Below, one piece after another: positions 54,192 to 64,000 of a stretch of DNA of 64,000 bases. Below the pieces are notes generated by a model that did not search any database, was not told the origin of the DNA, and saw only the letters and a list, made by a program, of their open reading frames with translations. The DNA is from Spinacia oleracea. Taxonomy: Eukaryota > Streptophyta > Magnoliopsida > Caryophyllales > Amaranthaceae. Each line of letters begins with the position of its first letter. Position 1 is the stretch's first letter. A program made the position numbers and the translations under genes. Location of the stretch: assembly GCF_020520425.1 (NCBI RefSeq), contig NC_079491.1, forward strand, positions 27,829,449 through 27,893,448, given 5' to 3'.

Positions 54192-57100
54192 AACTTTACC
54201 CTCCCTTTCTCGTCTTTGCTTATATCTTTTTGTTTTTCCCCTCAAGAATTTTAGAATTTCCTGGGAAATGGGAAGGCACAGAGTACAGGGATTTGTAAGA
54301 TAAGGTTTTGTTATTAAGATGGATATTTCTAAACTAAACGCATATTTTGTACTAGACACTTGTTCAGCAATTCTGCTGTTGACAAGTCTCACATGTCCCA
54401 ACAGATATTTTAGTGGTGAACATAGACTGATAAAATCTGCTTTCTTGACTTTTTAAGGCCAGTAACCACACAGCAATGATTTGCATATTTGTTATTCCAT
54501 TCACTACATGACACAAGGCAAACTACAAACATGGTTATGCAATTTTACTCTGACCACTCATATAGTCATATCTCTTTAAATAAGTTGACAAAAAAAAAAC
54601 AAAGTAATAAAAATGATTTCATAGACTCATTTCTTTTTTAAACACCTTAAGATTGAAATCCTTCTACAATAGACTACAGTCATGACCTATTGTGCATGCT
54701 GAGCACAGACACAATAGAAAACATATGTGAACTGTGCGTAAACACAAACGAGCTCGCACATAGACATTAGTAGTCTGAAATTCTGAAGATGTCATCTGGT
54801 AGATGATTCAAGACAGGTTTAACCATTCATAAGTTGTTTATGCAGAAGATATAATTTGTGTAACCACTATTTATACGGAGTATAAAACAACAATCTCTGG
54901 AAAAAAAAAATACATGTCCCAATTATGTACATCAAGATTAAACTCAATCACCGTTGTCCACTGACAGCATTCTACATGCTTAAATATTTACAGTAGCCGA
55001 AAACACTTTTCAAATGTTCAAACACCACACCGTAGGGTGTGGAGTTAAACCCTATTGATTATTCTTAGAATTATGGCAAAACACTACTATTCAGTCCAAA
55101 GTTCTCATGTCAATTAAAGTTCGGCTTAAAGATACTTTGCAAATCATTGAAATATATCATCATTCAACAAATGCCTTGTCCTACTCTTAACCAGAAAAGT
55201 TACACGTAAACTGTTGAAGAAATAAACCAACCTGATGATAATTGACTAATGAAGGAGAAAGGTGCACAATTCAGACTTCAGAGTGTCACTACTACTCAGA
55301 TATGTATCTGTTTCCGTAGCTTCTCGCTGCCACTTAATTCCACATCTGTACAAATACAGAAGCTTAATGTTAAGAAATACAGGGTATGTGTTCAAAGAAG
55401 TTGTTACTCAACTCAAAAATCCCATTGAAAGACCAGCAATCTATGTGTTTACCATCATCCAGCAACATAGCTTCACATATATCATGATATCAAATATTTT
55501 CATTCCACAGCTCTCATCTTTATCAAAATTCTTGGGAGGAAGACAAAATTCCACAACATCAACAGAGTTTGAAATAGGAGTGATACTTCTCATTCATTAA
55601 AAACCCACTACTCCATTGCACCGCATTGATCTTCAATCCCCATCAAAACACCATAGACCCTGAACAGCACTGTAGAAGCCAGTTACCCTAAATTCATTCA
55701 AGATCTAGGCAAATAAAGTACAAGCCTAAACAAGACTTATATGAGACGAAGAGTGAACACACACTCATGATGGCGGATGAACTCTCACTTTACCTAATCT
55801 ATTTGGTTTGACAGTCTAAACAAGCTGATGTGATTATAAAGTTTCCATGTAAATGTCAAAGACTGATAAATTTTGATCAGTTTTTACTTGTCAATTCTCA
55901 ACAGAAACAAATACTCTGTCCATCCCGCTTAATAGGTCAAATTTCTTTTTGGGATGTCCCAAAATAATAGGCCACTCTTCATATTTAGTATGTTAAATTG
56001 TGAAAATCCCCATACGTCTCTTCCTAATTTGAGGATTACGGGTATCACAATAAGATTTTTAATCTCAAAAACTGTACTGCATATAAATTAGCAAGAGAAA
56101 TTATGATATTTCGAAATTTTATGAATGAGCTAGAACCTAATGTGACCTATCAAAGTGAGACAGAGGGAATATTACATAATAAGCTCAGAGTTACCCTGAC
56201 GTCCGAGACTATTACAATAACCGGTGCTAGAGTACTCTACTTTGTCAATGGTCAAGGGTAGACGCAAAGATCTTCTAAATCAACATAAAGTACAAAATAA
56301 AACTCTGATACAACCATGCAGGGTACAACTCAATCATGTACTTGCTCTCATATGAACTTATTTTCTTTCTTTCTCTTAGTATAGAGGGATACCGCTAAAT
56401 TATCAACAAAAACCCAACTAGTTTGTGACATGAATTATTAAAATTATCCTAGATGGTTTGATCTTTACAGTCCTCTCTCTGAACATTGTAAATTTGTAAT
56501 GATCATGTTTCCTGTATGAGTGGGAAATCAAGTGACAATTCAAGCTTCCTAGAGGGAAATATTTTGCAAGATTCAATGATAATTGTCCCAAAGCAGGAAG
56601 TAGTTGATAGCACAAGGAAATGACTCCTATTAGTTACAAATCATCACACACTTCAAACAAAGTTGACAAGAAGTCTATGCAATTGAACTTCCTTTAATCT
56701 TTGAGTAACCATTGTGACCTAGAAGTCTTGACAAGAAGAATAACCTCAGCAAAGTTGAGCACAACAAACCATACTCCGGGTGCGTTCTGTTCAACTTATT
56801 AGACCTGAATTTATTATATTTAATTATTTTAATTATTTATTAATTATTAATTGGAAACCAATATGCTGAAAGTCTAGGGTTTCAGATGCTGATTTATTTT
56901 GGGCAGATTCGTTATCAATTAATGTGAAAACTGAACTTTTATAGTCTTCTAGATCCCCATCCTTCCCAATATAAGGTCATGCAAGAAATAATCTTGGACA
57001 AAGCACATCCAAATGTCCAACATCAAAAGGCAACCAAGTTCCATACAGGGAAATAGCCGAAACACCAAGCACCTGATTCAGAGACCAAACATTTGATAAC

Positions 57101-57609
57101 AGCTTCTGACGCAGTGAATTTCCTACCGAATATAAAGTTCAACCTCAAGCTTGCTTGTCAACCAATGGCCAGCAACTATAAAGAAGCAACTCGTTCTTGT
57201 AACTTCAAAATCGAACTAGAAAACAGAAAAGTATATGTGAGAAGTATGTCTCTCAAATAGCAATACAAATACACCACATTCCACTAGAAAGCAGCAGTCA
57301 AAGTAGCCAACAAAAGCAACACAAGTTCAATATTGAGCAGGAGAAACTTTGAAGTTAGGAATAAACAACAATGGACGCATGGCCTGTAAAAAAAAATTCG
57401 TAGTGGGACTTGAGTTTCTTGTATACTTGTTTGAGAATTGCTTTAAGTATAAGTCGCCCTCTCTTACTTCTCTCTTCTCTAGAAAACTAAAATCTTCCAA
57501 TCTTACAGCATCCAACAATGCCAAAATTCAATGCCAGACTAAAGATTGATCATAGTTTTCCGTTCTTCCTTCTTTTAGCACTTAGCAGCCAGACATGAGA
57601 AAGTTGAGT
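54192..57609. other. Intergenic, with a Stowaway-like MITE and a diverged direct repeat
   Basis: No gene could be supported. The 112-codon plus-strand frame at 55262 has unbiased composition and no recognisable domain. The segment 56365-56640 is a diverged copy of 53360-53640. A block at 56780-56860 (GTTCTGTTCAACTTATTAG) resembles a common MITE end, and its inverse lies near 60465-60490. Confidence 0.45.
55914..56169. mobile_element. Stowaway-like MITE, decayed (256 bp)
   Basis: CTCTGTCCATCCCGCTTAATAG at the left pairs imperfectly with AAAGTGAGACAGAGGGAA at the right, with TA before and after. Confidence 0.65.
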
Positions 57610-58680
57610 CCTGAGAATAAACTTTGTGACCTTTGAATGGCAAGAAAGGCCTCTTCAAAAACTGACACTCAATCAACAATTTAACAAGAGGTAACTAAAC
57701 TTGTGCATACCCTCTCTCACAATCACTCATACCTAACAAGATTTACACCTAAGCGCAATTTGGGCTTTGAGTTAACAGGAAACAATCGAGACCAAATTAG
57801 GAAGCTCGTCATCAAATTGGATAATCCTTGCTGTATAATCTTTATTATTCCCAAGCAAAAAGGAATTTCTCTGATAAAAACCATCAAGCTCTATAAAGGT
57901 GCTAGAAATCGGTTAACATATAAAGCTCTTAAAACGTACTCCTACTATATACTAACTCAAATTACACTCAATAATCTCCACTCTTGAAGAATCATCAAAC
58001 AGACACTGAAAAAGAATGCATGGAACCTCGTGAACATAAAATCGCCTTCTCTTCAATCCAAATAGTTGTATCCAAAAACAATCCAGTCGTCCATAACTTA
58101 TGTTAACCTTGCAAAAACAATTGTCTGAAATCTGAATAATATCCCTAGATATTTGACAACCACAATACTTTGCAACAGTTCAACACAAGGAATCGAATAC
58201 TCAACAGAAATCCCAGAAATCGAACCAGTTTAATTCATCGCATTCTCTAAGCTTGGACTAAAGGACTAGAAGAACGCATCAAACCCCAAATTGCTTAAGC
58301 TAAATTCTTTGAGAAAAAACAAGAAGAAAACACAAATCTCAAAATCTAGAACAATTGTCTGATATCAAGTCCAATTTAAACTTTAATATTTTTGAGGATA
58401 ACCCATCAAACTAAAGCCATCGTTGCATCAATAAGTTCAATTCAATCAAATAGGGATTTAGAAAAATCAAATTAGATTTTTGAAAAATCTGGGAAATCGA
58501 ATTGATTGAAGAACGAATCAATTGAATAAAAAATTAACAGATTGAAATCACTAACCTTCTTCAGTTCTTGAGAGATGTAATCATGCCCGGTAAAAGTGAG
58601 CTTGGTGAGAGTGGAGAGAGATTGTTGCTTTTGATTTGGGAGGAAAACCAACAATCTCTCTCCACTTCCAACACGCTCTA
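57610..58680 (-). pseudogene. mTERF copy 3, decayed and internally replaced
   Basis: On the minus strand, 58680-58540 keeps the N-terminal signature (QKQQSLSTLTKL, ELKKVSDFN), and about 57695-57610 keeps a C-terminal signature (ECQFLKRPFLPF, GHKVYSQ), aligned to SESQFLKRFVLPF and EVHEVY in copy 2. The roughly 840 bp between them shows no mTERF repeats I can recognise; about 930 bp would be expected. Stops and frame changes follow each fragment. It is therefore a pseudogene of the same subfamily, same strand as the two intact copies. Confidence 0.82.
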
Positions 58681-58892
58681 TCGAGCAATATTCTTGGTAA
58701 AGTTGATGAATGATGAAATTTTAGATTTGCAGATTTGCGAGGAATGATACGACGATTGACGAGGTAAAGTTTGAGAATTTTGGGGAAATTGTGAAGATCA
58801 TTTTTACTTTTCAAGTAGTTGTGATTTGTGAACTCCAGTTTAATACTTTAATCCAGGTAGCAATAGCATTCGATTTATTTCGCAAATTATTA

Positions 58893-60315
58893 GGTGTACC
58901 CGGTTGCGTGTAGCTCTACACGCAATCGGGTTAAAACTAAGTCGTTTTGATATTTTTTGCCAAAAATAAATAAATTAAAATCACATAACTACCTTCCCCC
59001 CCTAAAACCAAGCATATCATGGTTACTTTACAAAAACAATCAGTTATTTTTATTAAATAAAAAAGTCAAAGATTCTTTATTATCAATTATAAATCCTTCA
59101 TAATATAATATACTCCGTAAGAAAGTTACCTTACTTAAATAATTCATTTGCTTTATGTAAAAGTACATCATTCCAACTAAAAGTATTCCCTCCGTTCCGG
59201 AATACTCAACCCGGTTTGACCGGCACAGAGTTTAAGGAGCTTGAATTGACTTATTTAATTTAATAGGTAGTAGTTGATAGTGGGGTATTATTTTAATGTA
59301 GTTAGTGGGAGGTGGGTTAAGGGGTGGGGTTAGGGGAGAGTAGGGGTTGAATTTTTAATTATTTTTTGTATGGAGTAGAGGTAGGTGGGTTAATGGAGGT
59401 GGAGTGAGAAATAATATAATATTGTAGAATATTTCCATTTTTAGAAACAGGTCAAGTATTAAGGGACGGCCCGATAAGGAAAACAGATCAAGTATTCCGG
59501 GACGGAGGGAGTACATAACTATATATAAAAGTACGTCATTCCAACTAAAAGCACATTATTTGACAGACTATTAACAAATCCAAACTCTTAATTCTAAACC
59601 ATGAACTACATTAGAGAACAACCACCCATCGCAAATCAGATTACTAGTTGAAGCACGGAATTACGCAAAATAATGGAAAATAACATTTAAGGACAAAATC
59701 CTTCTCAAATTACCAATTGATATCATAGTTAGTCACTTCCAAGTAGATACCTTGTGATTACAACTATAAGCACATAACTACGACCAAAAAAACATTACTA
59801 CCCATAAAAGTACATAATTACAATTACAAGCACATAACTAGGAATAAAAGGACATGTTCTTTTTTGAAAAGGAAATCCATTTTCTTCTGCAAACCCCAAA
59901 AAACAAAAAAGCTAGGGTTTAGTTGTAAATAACCAAAGAAAAATACAAAAACCAAACTAAAATAATATATCAATACACACTTACTTGAATAGATGAAGAT
60001 TAAATTTACGAATTTGAGCAATTGTGTCGCCTAATTTGCGATTTTCGGGAGATGAATATGTTCTTTATATTTGGTTTTTGTGTTGACGACATCAACGAGG
60101 TTTGTATTTGATTCCCTAAATCTTTCCTTTTCTATTTGGCAGTTTTTAAGATTTAAAAATTTATCCTAATTTAACTTCCAAAAGATACCCAAAAAATCCG
60201 GAAGATAGTTTTTGTTTCTTTTTGAATTATTTTTTTAAAATGTTTTCTGGTAAAAGCTATCAAAACGACGTAGTTTTGACCCGGTTGCGTGTAGAGCTAC
60301 ACGCAACCGGGTGTA
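58893..60315. mobile_element. TIR element with self-palindromic ends (about 1.4 kb), host of a nested MITE
   Basis: The outer about 56 bp at each end are inverted copies with few mismatches (both contain CCGGTTGCGTGTAG and, inward, AAACTA.GTCGTTTTGAT). Each end also folds on itself: CCCGGTTGCGTGTAG is followed by its own inverse. GGTGTA sits at both outer edges and may be a target duplication, but this is ambiguous. There is no transposase. A Stowaway MITE at 59186-59511 lies inside. Confidence 0.78.
59186..59511. mobile_element. Stowaway-like MITE nested in the 58.9-60.3 kb element (326 bp)
   Basis: The ends are TTCCCTCCGTTCCGGAATAC and GTATTCCGGGACGGAGGGAG with TA on both sides (59184-59185, 59512-59513). 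The flanking words AAAAGTACATCATTCC and AAAAGTACGTCATTCC on either side belong to the host element. Confidence 0.9.
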
Positions 60316-61009
60316 TGTTTTACTAATTGGATTTATTTGATCTTATTTGATTGGGAAAAAAAAATTGTGTTTGAAATAAACTTATTTGTATTTGAAAATA
60401 TTTTAAAAAATCTTATTTAATCTGAATTTATCTAAATTTAATTTAACTATTTTATCTGAAATAATTCAAAATAAGTTGAACATAACAGATTCTTAATGAG
60501 AAAAAGTGTTTAAATTTTTGCAAAAGAATAAATTCTTAATTTTATCTTGTTTGGTAATTTTTCCATCAAGAAAAAAATAAATGTCGTTATTTTTTCTTTT
60601 CTTTCTTTTCTTTTCCTTCCAATTCCTCACAACCAAATAAGGCCTAAATTGGATTTTTAACACAGTGTACAGCTACAGGTGGAAAATGAGTTATTTATGG
60701 TTGTGTATAGCGGTATAGGTCAGGTTATTTGATCGGTGACTCGAGACAGAATTTGTAATTGACAATTTTAGTTAAGAATGAAAAATATAGTGCTCTTGTT
60801 AGATTCGTCGTAAAGTATACTACAAAAATATCACTTTAATAAAAAATGATTAGAGATAAAGTAACTAAAATACTCTGTAACGCATTGATAAGCGTTTTTA
60901 TTTTACATTTATCTTTAACGAATTGATAAGCGTTAAAAATAAATGTTGCCTCTAAAAAACGAGTGAAGTATAGAGATGAGACTCCTTTGATACAAGTACT
61001 TTTAATAGC
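60316..61009. other. Intergenic AT-rich DNA, no gene seen
   Basis: This holds TTTAATCTGAATTTA-type AT repeats and a possible MITE end at 60465-60490. ATTGATAAGCGTT occurs twice (about 60885-60930). No coding region. Confidence 0.4.
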
Positions 61010-62199
61010 GGAAAATTTGTCAATTACAACCCAATAAAGTTTACACTTTGCGAATTACAACCTTAAATTTTCAATTTCGCGAATTACAACCTCAAACTTA
61101 ATCCCGTATTTTAAATTACAACTCAATGTCATATTCCGGCGAAAACGATCGGATTATGATGTCATTATTATATTTTATACCTAATTAATAATTCAAAAAA
61201 AAAAAGAAAAAAAACCATAATAATAAATTCAAAAAAAAAAACAAAAAAAGTCCCCAAAAATCCATTCACTATCATTTCGATTACAATTCCCTCCTCCCAT
61301 TAACTTCTGCTCAACTCCTCTCACTCCCCAATAACTCATCTTTTCAACTTCAATGCTAAGATTTTCATAAATTTACTCCCTCGATGCTATTTCAGTGTGC
61401 TATATCTCTCTATATATTTTGTCAACATAAGAGGACACCATTACAGGTTGAAGGTTGGAAGCTTCAACAATGATGACAGGTAATTCCTCTCCTCAACTCT
61501 TCCTTCAATTCTCTCTCTGTTTCCTTATCATAGTTGAATTGGGGATTTCAAAACAAAAATGGACACTTAAATTGGGGGTTTTGACGAAATCTAGGGTTCT
61601 TCGAATTGGGGGTTTCAAAATTTTGGGTTCTTCAATTGGGGGTTTTTCGGTAGGGGATTAATTGAAAATTAGGGTTCTTGGATTGGGGCTTTTCGAAATT
61701 TAGGGTTCCTCGGTTGGAGATTCTTCAAAAATTGCGTGTAATTGAGTGTAAATTAGGGATTTTATTGTTGAATTGTGGAGTAATTGAGTGTAATTTATGA
61801 TTGTTTAATTTGCTACCTGTTGATTATGCAGAGGAGAGGCACTATCCTATTTGAGGGGTGCCATTGACGTTTGTGCATAGAAGATGAACACATACGCAAT
61901 GAAGAAAGATTAGAAAATTACAGGGTTGAAATTAGGCAGAATGACGTGAATGTGCACTGTATTTTGGGGATTTTTAAAATAAAAAATCTGATTCTGTTTT
62001 TTGTTTTTATTTTGGAATTATTAATTCGGTATAAAACATAATAATGACATCATAATCCGATCGTTTTTGCCGGAATATGACATCGGGTTGTAATTTAAAG
62101 TATGGCATTAAGTTTGAGGTTGTAATTCACAAAACTGAAAGTTTAAGGTTGTAATTCGCAAAGTGTAACCTTTATTGGGTTGTAATTGGCAAATTTTCC
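61010..62199. mobile_element. Mutator-like element (1190 bp) with about 190-bp TIRs
   Basis: A perfect 9-bp duplication TTTAATAGC lies at 61001-61009 and 62200-62208. The left arm (GGAAAATTTGTCAATTACAA...) is inverted at the right end (...TTGTAATTGGCAAATTTTCC), and homology continues about 190 bp, past ACGATCGGATTATGATGTCA. The interior (61270-61980) has a pyrimidine-rich block, a 68-codon frame from 61455, a possible donor after ATGATGACAG and a possible acceptor TTATGCAG before AGGAGAGG. No transposase. Confidence 0.88.
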
Positions 62200-62208
62200 T
62201 TTAATAGC

Positions 62209-64000
62209 ACATCAGCTTGTTGGATACTAATGATCCGTTTTTTTTTTTTTTACATTTATCTTTAACACATTGATAAGTGTTAAGGTAATTAGAATTAGGA
62301 TATAATTAGTATAATACCCGTGCGATGCACGATATAATCATCTAAATATAAATTTATATGAAATCTGGTAGACAATATCATCAAAATAGTACTTATGGAT
62401 ATTTCCAAATTAAAACTAAGGATTGATAAATATGTTATTGGTCATTCAATTTCTTATTTATTAAAACAAATAAGGGTAGATATATAAAAAAAACAAATTA
62501 TTCCCACATGTGTCAAGCATAAAGTTATCTCGTTCACCCTTTACTAATTGGATAGTAATACCTACTTAATACTCGCACGATCACCCCATCAACCTCATTA
62601 CCTGGTCACTTAGCACCTACATACACCACTTACTTTATTCATTTAGAGATGACTTTGAAGCGGGGCTGGCTCTACAGACGCGTATCCATCAACAATTCTC
62701 TTCCCCATCTTCTCCATCAACGATAGGAACGATACCCACCACTCCCAATCTGTGTCTCGGGAGGTACAAAATAAATTTCATCCCCTATCATCACCCACAC
62801 CCGCCTCAAACCCATCCTTAGGTTCAACTCTTTTTTTTGTAAGAGTTTTGAATTTTAAAAACTCTATTTTAGAGTCTTTGACAATTCGTTTGTCTGAATA
62901 GAGTAATTGAATAAATTAAAATAAATATTGTAATATGTACGTTAGTAGCAATTATATATGCATATATATTCATAATCAATTAGATGAAGATTAACGACGC
63001 AGACATGTCCAATCTAAAATCCACCATAGCCCCGACACCTGTGACGAATTCACTTTTTAACCCCGTCACCCACCAAACTTTCTTCAACCCCGCCCACTTG
63101 GGACGGATGCAAGGGGGGATCTCCAAAAAACCATCCCACTAACATCCCTATATTCGATAAATAATCCACTTTTCCTTTCAACTAACTTTTAAATATATTG
63201 ACATAAGTTTATTACGAAGTATTAAGTTGATTGTTTTAGCTATGATATTGATGAAAATATATAAAAGTGACATATATAATTAGGAGGTGAGTGTTCTCAA
63301 ATCCAATCGATTCAAACTGGCCCCATTCGATGCACGGTTTATGATATGAATATTAAATTTGCATATCTAAACTATAACTATAGACAATTATCATCAAAGT
63401 AGAGCTTATAGATAATTTTCTTATTAAACTAATGATTGCTCGGTATGTTACTGCCCATTCCATGTCTTACTTATTTAACAAATTCAAAATAATAAAATAA
63501 GGGCACATAGATAAATTTACGTTCTTCCTCTTTTATAACAAACCATGTCAAACATAAATTTATTCTCATTCGTTCTTTACTTCAATAGTCATACCCACTT
63601 AACTCATAAATCATCTAAATCATTACCCGATCATTTAACACCTACCCCAGTCCCCACCATATATTTTATTCAGCTAGAGATATCTTCGAAGCGGGGTGAT
63701 GCTGGTCCCTCAACACAACCTAAAATTCTCATTCACATGTCCGTCGCCACGATAGGTGTCATACTCATCCCAGTCCTAATTCTCGCCTCGTAGGCAAAAA
63801 ATAAAAGTAACCCCGCTTCATCCCCATCCGTGTATCTACATCCGCATCAAACCAAGCCCTAGACGGCTTGATCCGACATTATTTTTTGATAAGAGAGTTT
63901 TGAATTTTAACACTCTAAGAGTATTAGACAATTTGGTTATCCGGTTACATTATACTTTGGACACATATAACTTATAGATATTTTCCTAATTAGTTAAAAT
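62209..64000. repeat. Diverged direct repeat, two copies about 1 kb apart, second cut by window end
   Basis: Region 62320-62960 and region 63310-63960 share ordered blocks: CGATGCACG, ATCATCAAA.TAG, TAAGGG.A.ATA, CGAAGCGGGG/TGAAGCGGGG and AGAGTTTTGAATTTTAA. Identity is moderate. They look like two old copies of one repeat family. The 82-codon frame at 63545 lies inside the second copy and is not a convincing gene. Confidence 0.6.

Noticed and set aside
55262-55600. 112-codon plus-strand frame
   Set aside because: No recognisable motif, no homologous frame elsewhere in the window and no plausible splice partners.

Overview
The window is nuclear DNA from a flowering plant, most likely a eudicot. 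The evidence is spliced genes with GT-AG introns, plant-specific families (a GTE bromodomain factor, plant-type mTERF proteins, a plastid-targeted phosphohexomutase-like enzyme, FAR1-type relics) and dense plant transposon debris (Stowaway, hAT, Mutator-like, Tourist, LINE, SINE and LTR remnants). The general AT-richness and a recurrent TACTCCGTA / TACGGAGTA word remind me of Amaranthaceae (beet or spinach relatives). That placement is an impression, not a demonstration.

Layout. 0-2.3 kb: the 3' end of a GTE1/GTE6-like bromodomain/NET-domain gene (+). 2.8-3.2 kb: a GC-rich hAT MITE. 3.5-7.2 kb: mTERF copy 1 (-) with its downstream region, and a 1.76-kb Mutator-like element sitting in its promoter. 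9-14 kb: gene-free DNA full of MITEs and hAT elements. 14.9-21.1 kb: mTERF copy 2 (-), a tandem duplicate that kept homologous downstream DNA. 21.2-27.2 kb: MITEs, a tRNA-like TIR element, a FAR1-like relic and a long probable LTR that carries a hAT insertion. 27.7-48.6 kb: an 18-exon plastid phosphoglucomutase/phosphomannomutase-family gene (+, 619 aa), reconstructed exon by exon. Its introns are swollen by LINE, MITE, hAT, SINE and solo-LTR insertions. 51.2-54.2 kb: two tandem genes for small membrane proteins with Gly/Cys-rich tails (-). 57.6-58.7 kb: a decayed third mTERF copy (-). 58.9-64 kb: nested DNA transposons, a second long-TIR Mutator-like element and a diverged direct repeat running off the window.

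Functionally, two organelle themes meet here: mTERF proteins (organellar nucleic-acid binding) and a plastid phosphohexomutase. Eukaryotic neighbours need not cooperate, and nothing here suggests co-regulation. The most notable structures are the mTERF family expanded and decaying in place, the Mutator-like insertion about 100 bp upstream of one mTERF start codon, several transposons with perfect target-site duplications, and an over-represented 9-bp word that may be a transposon footprint. I saw no convincing wholly new biological system.
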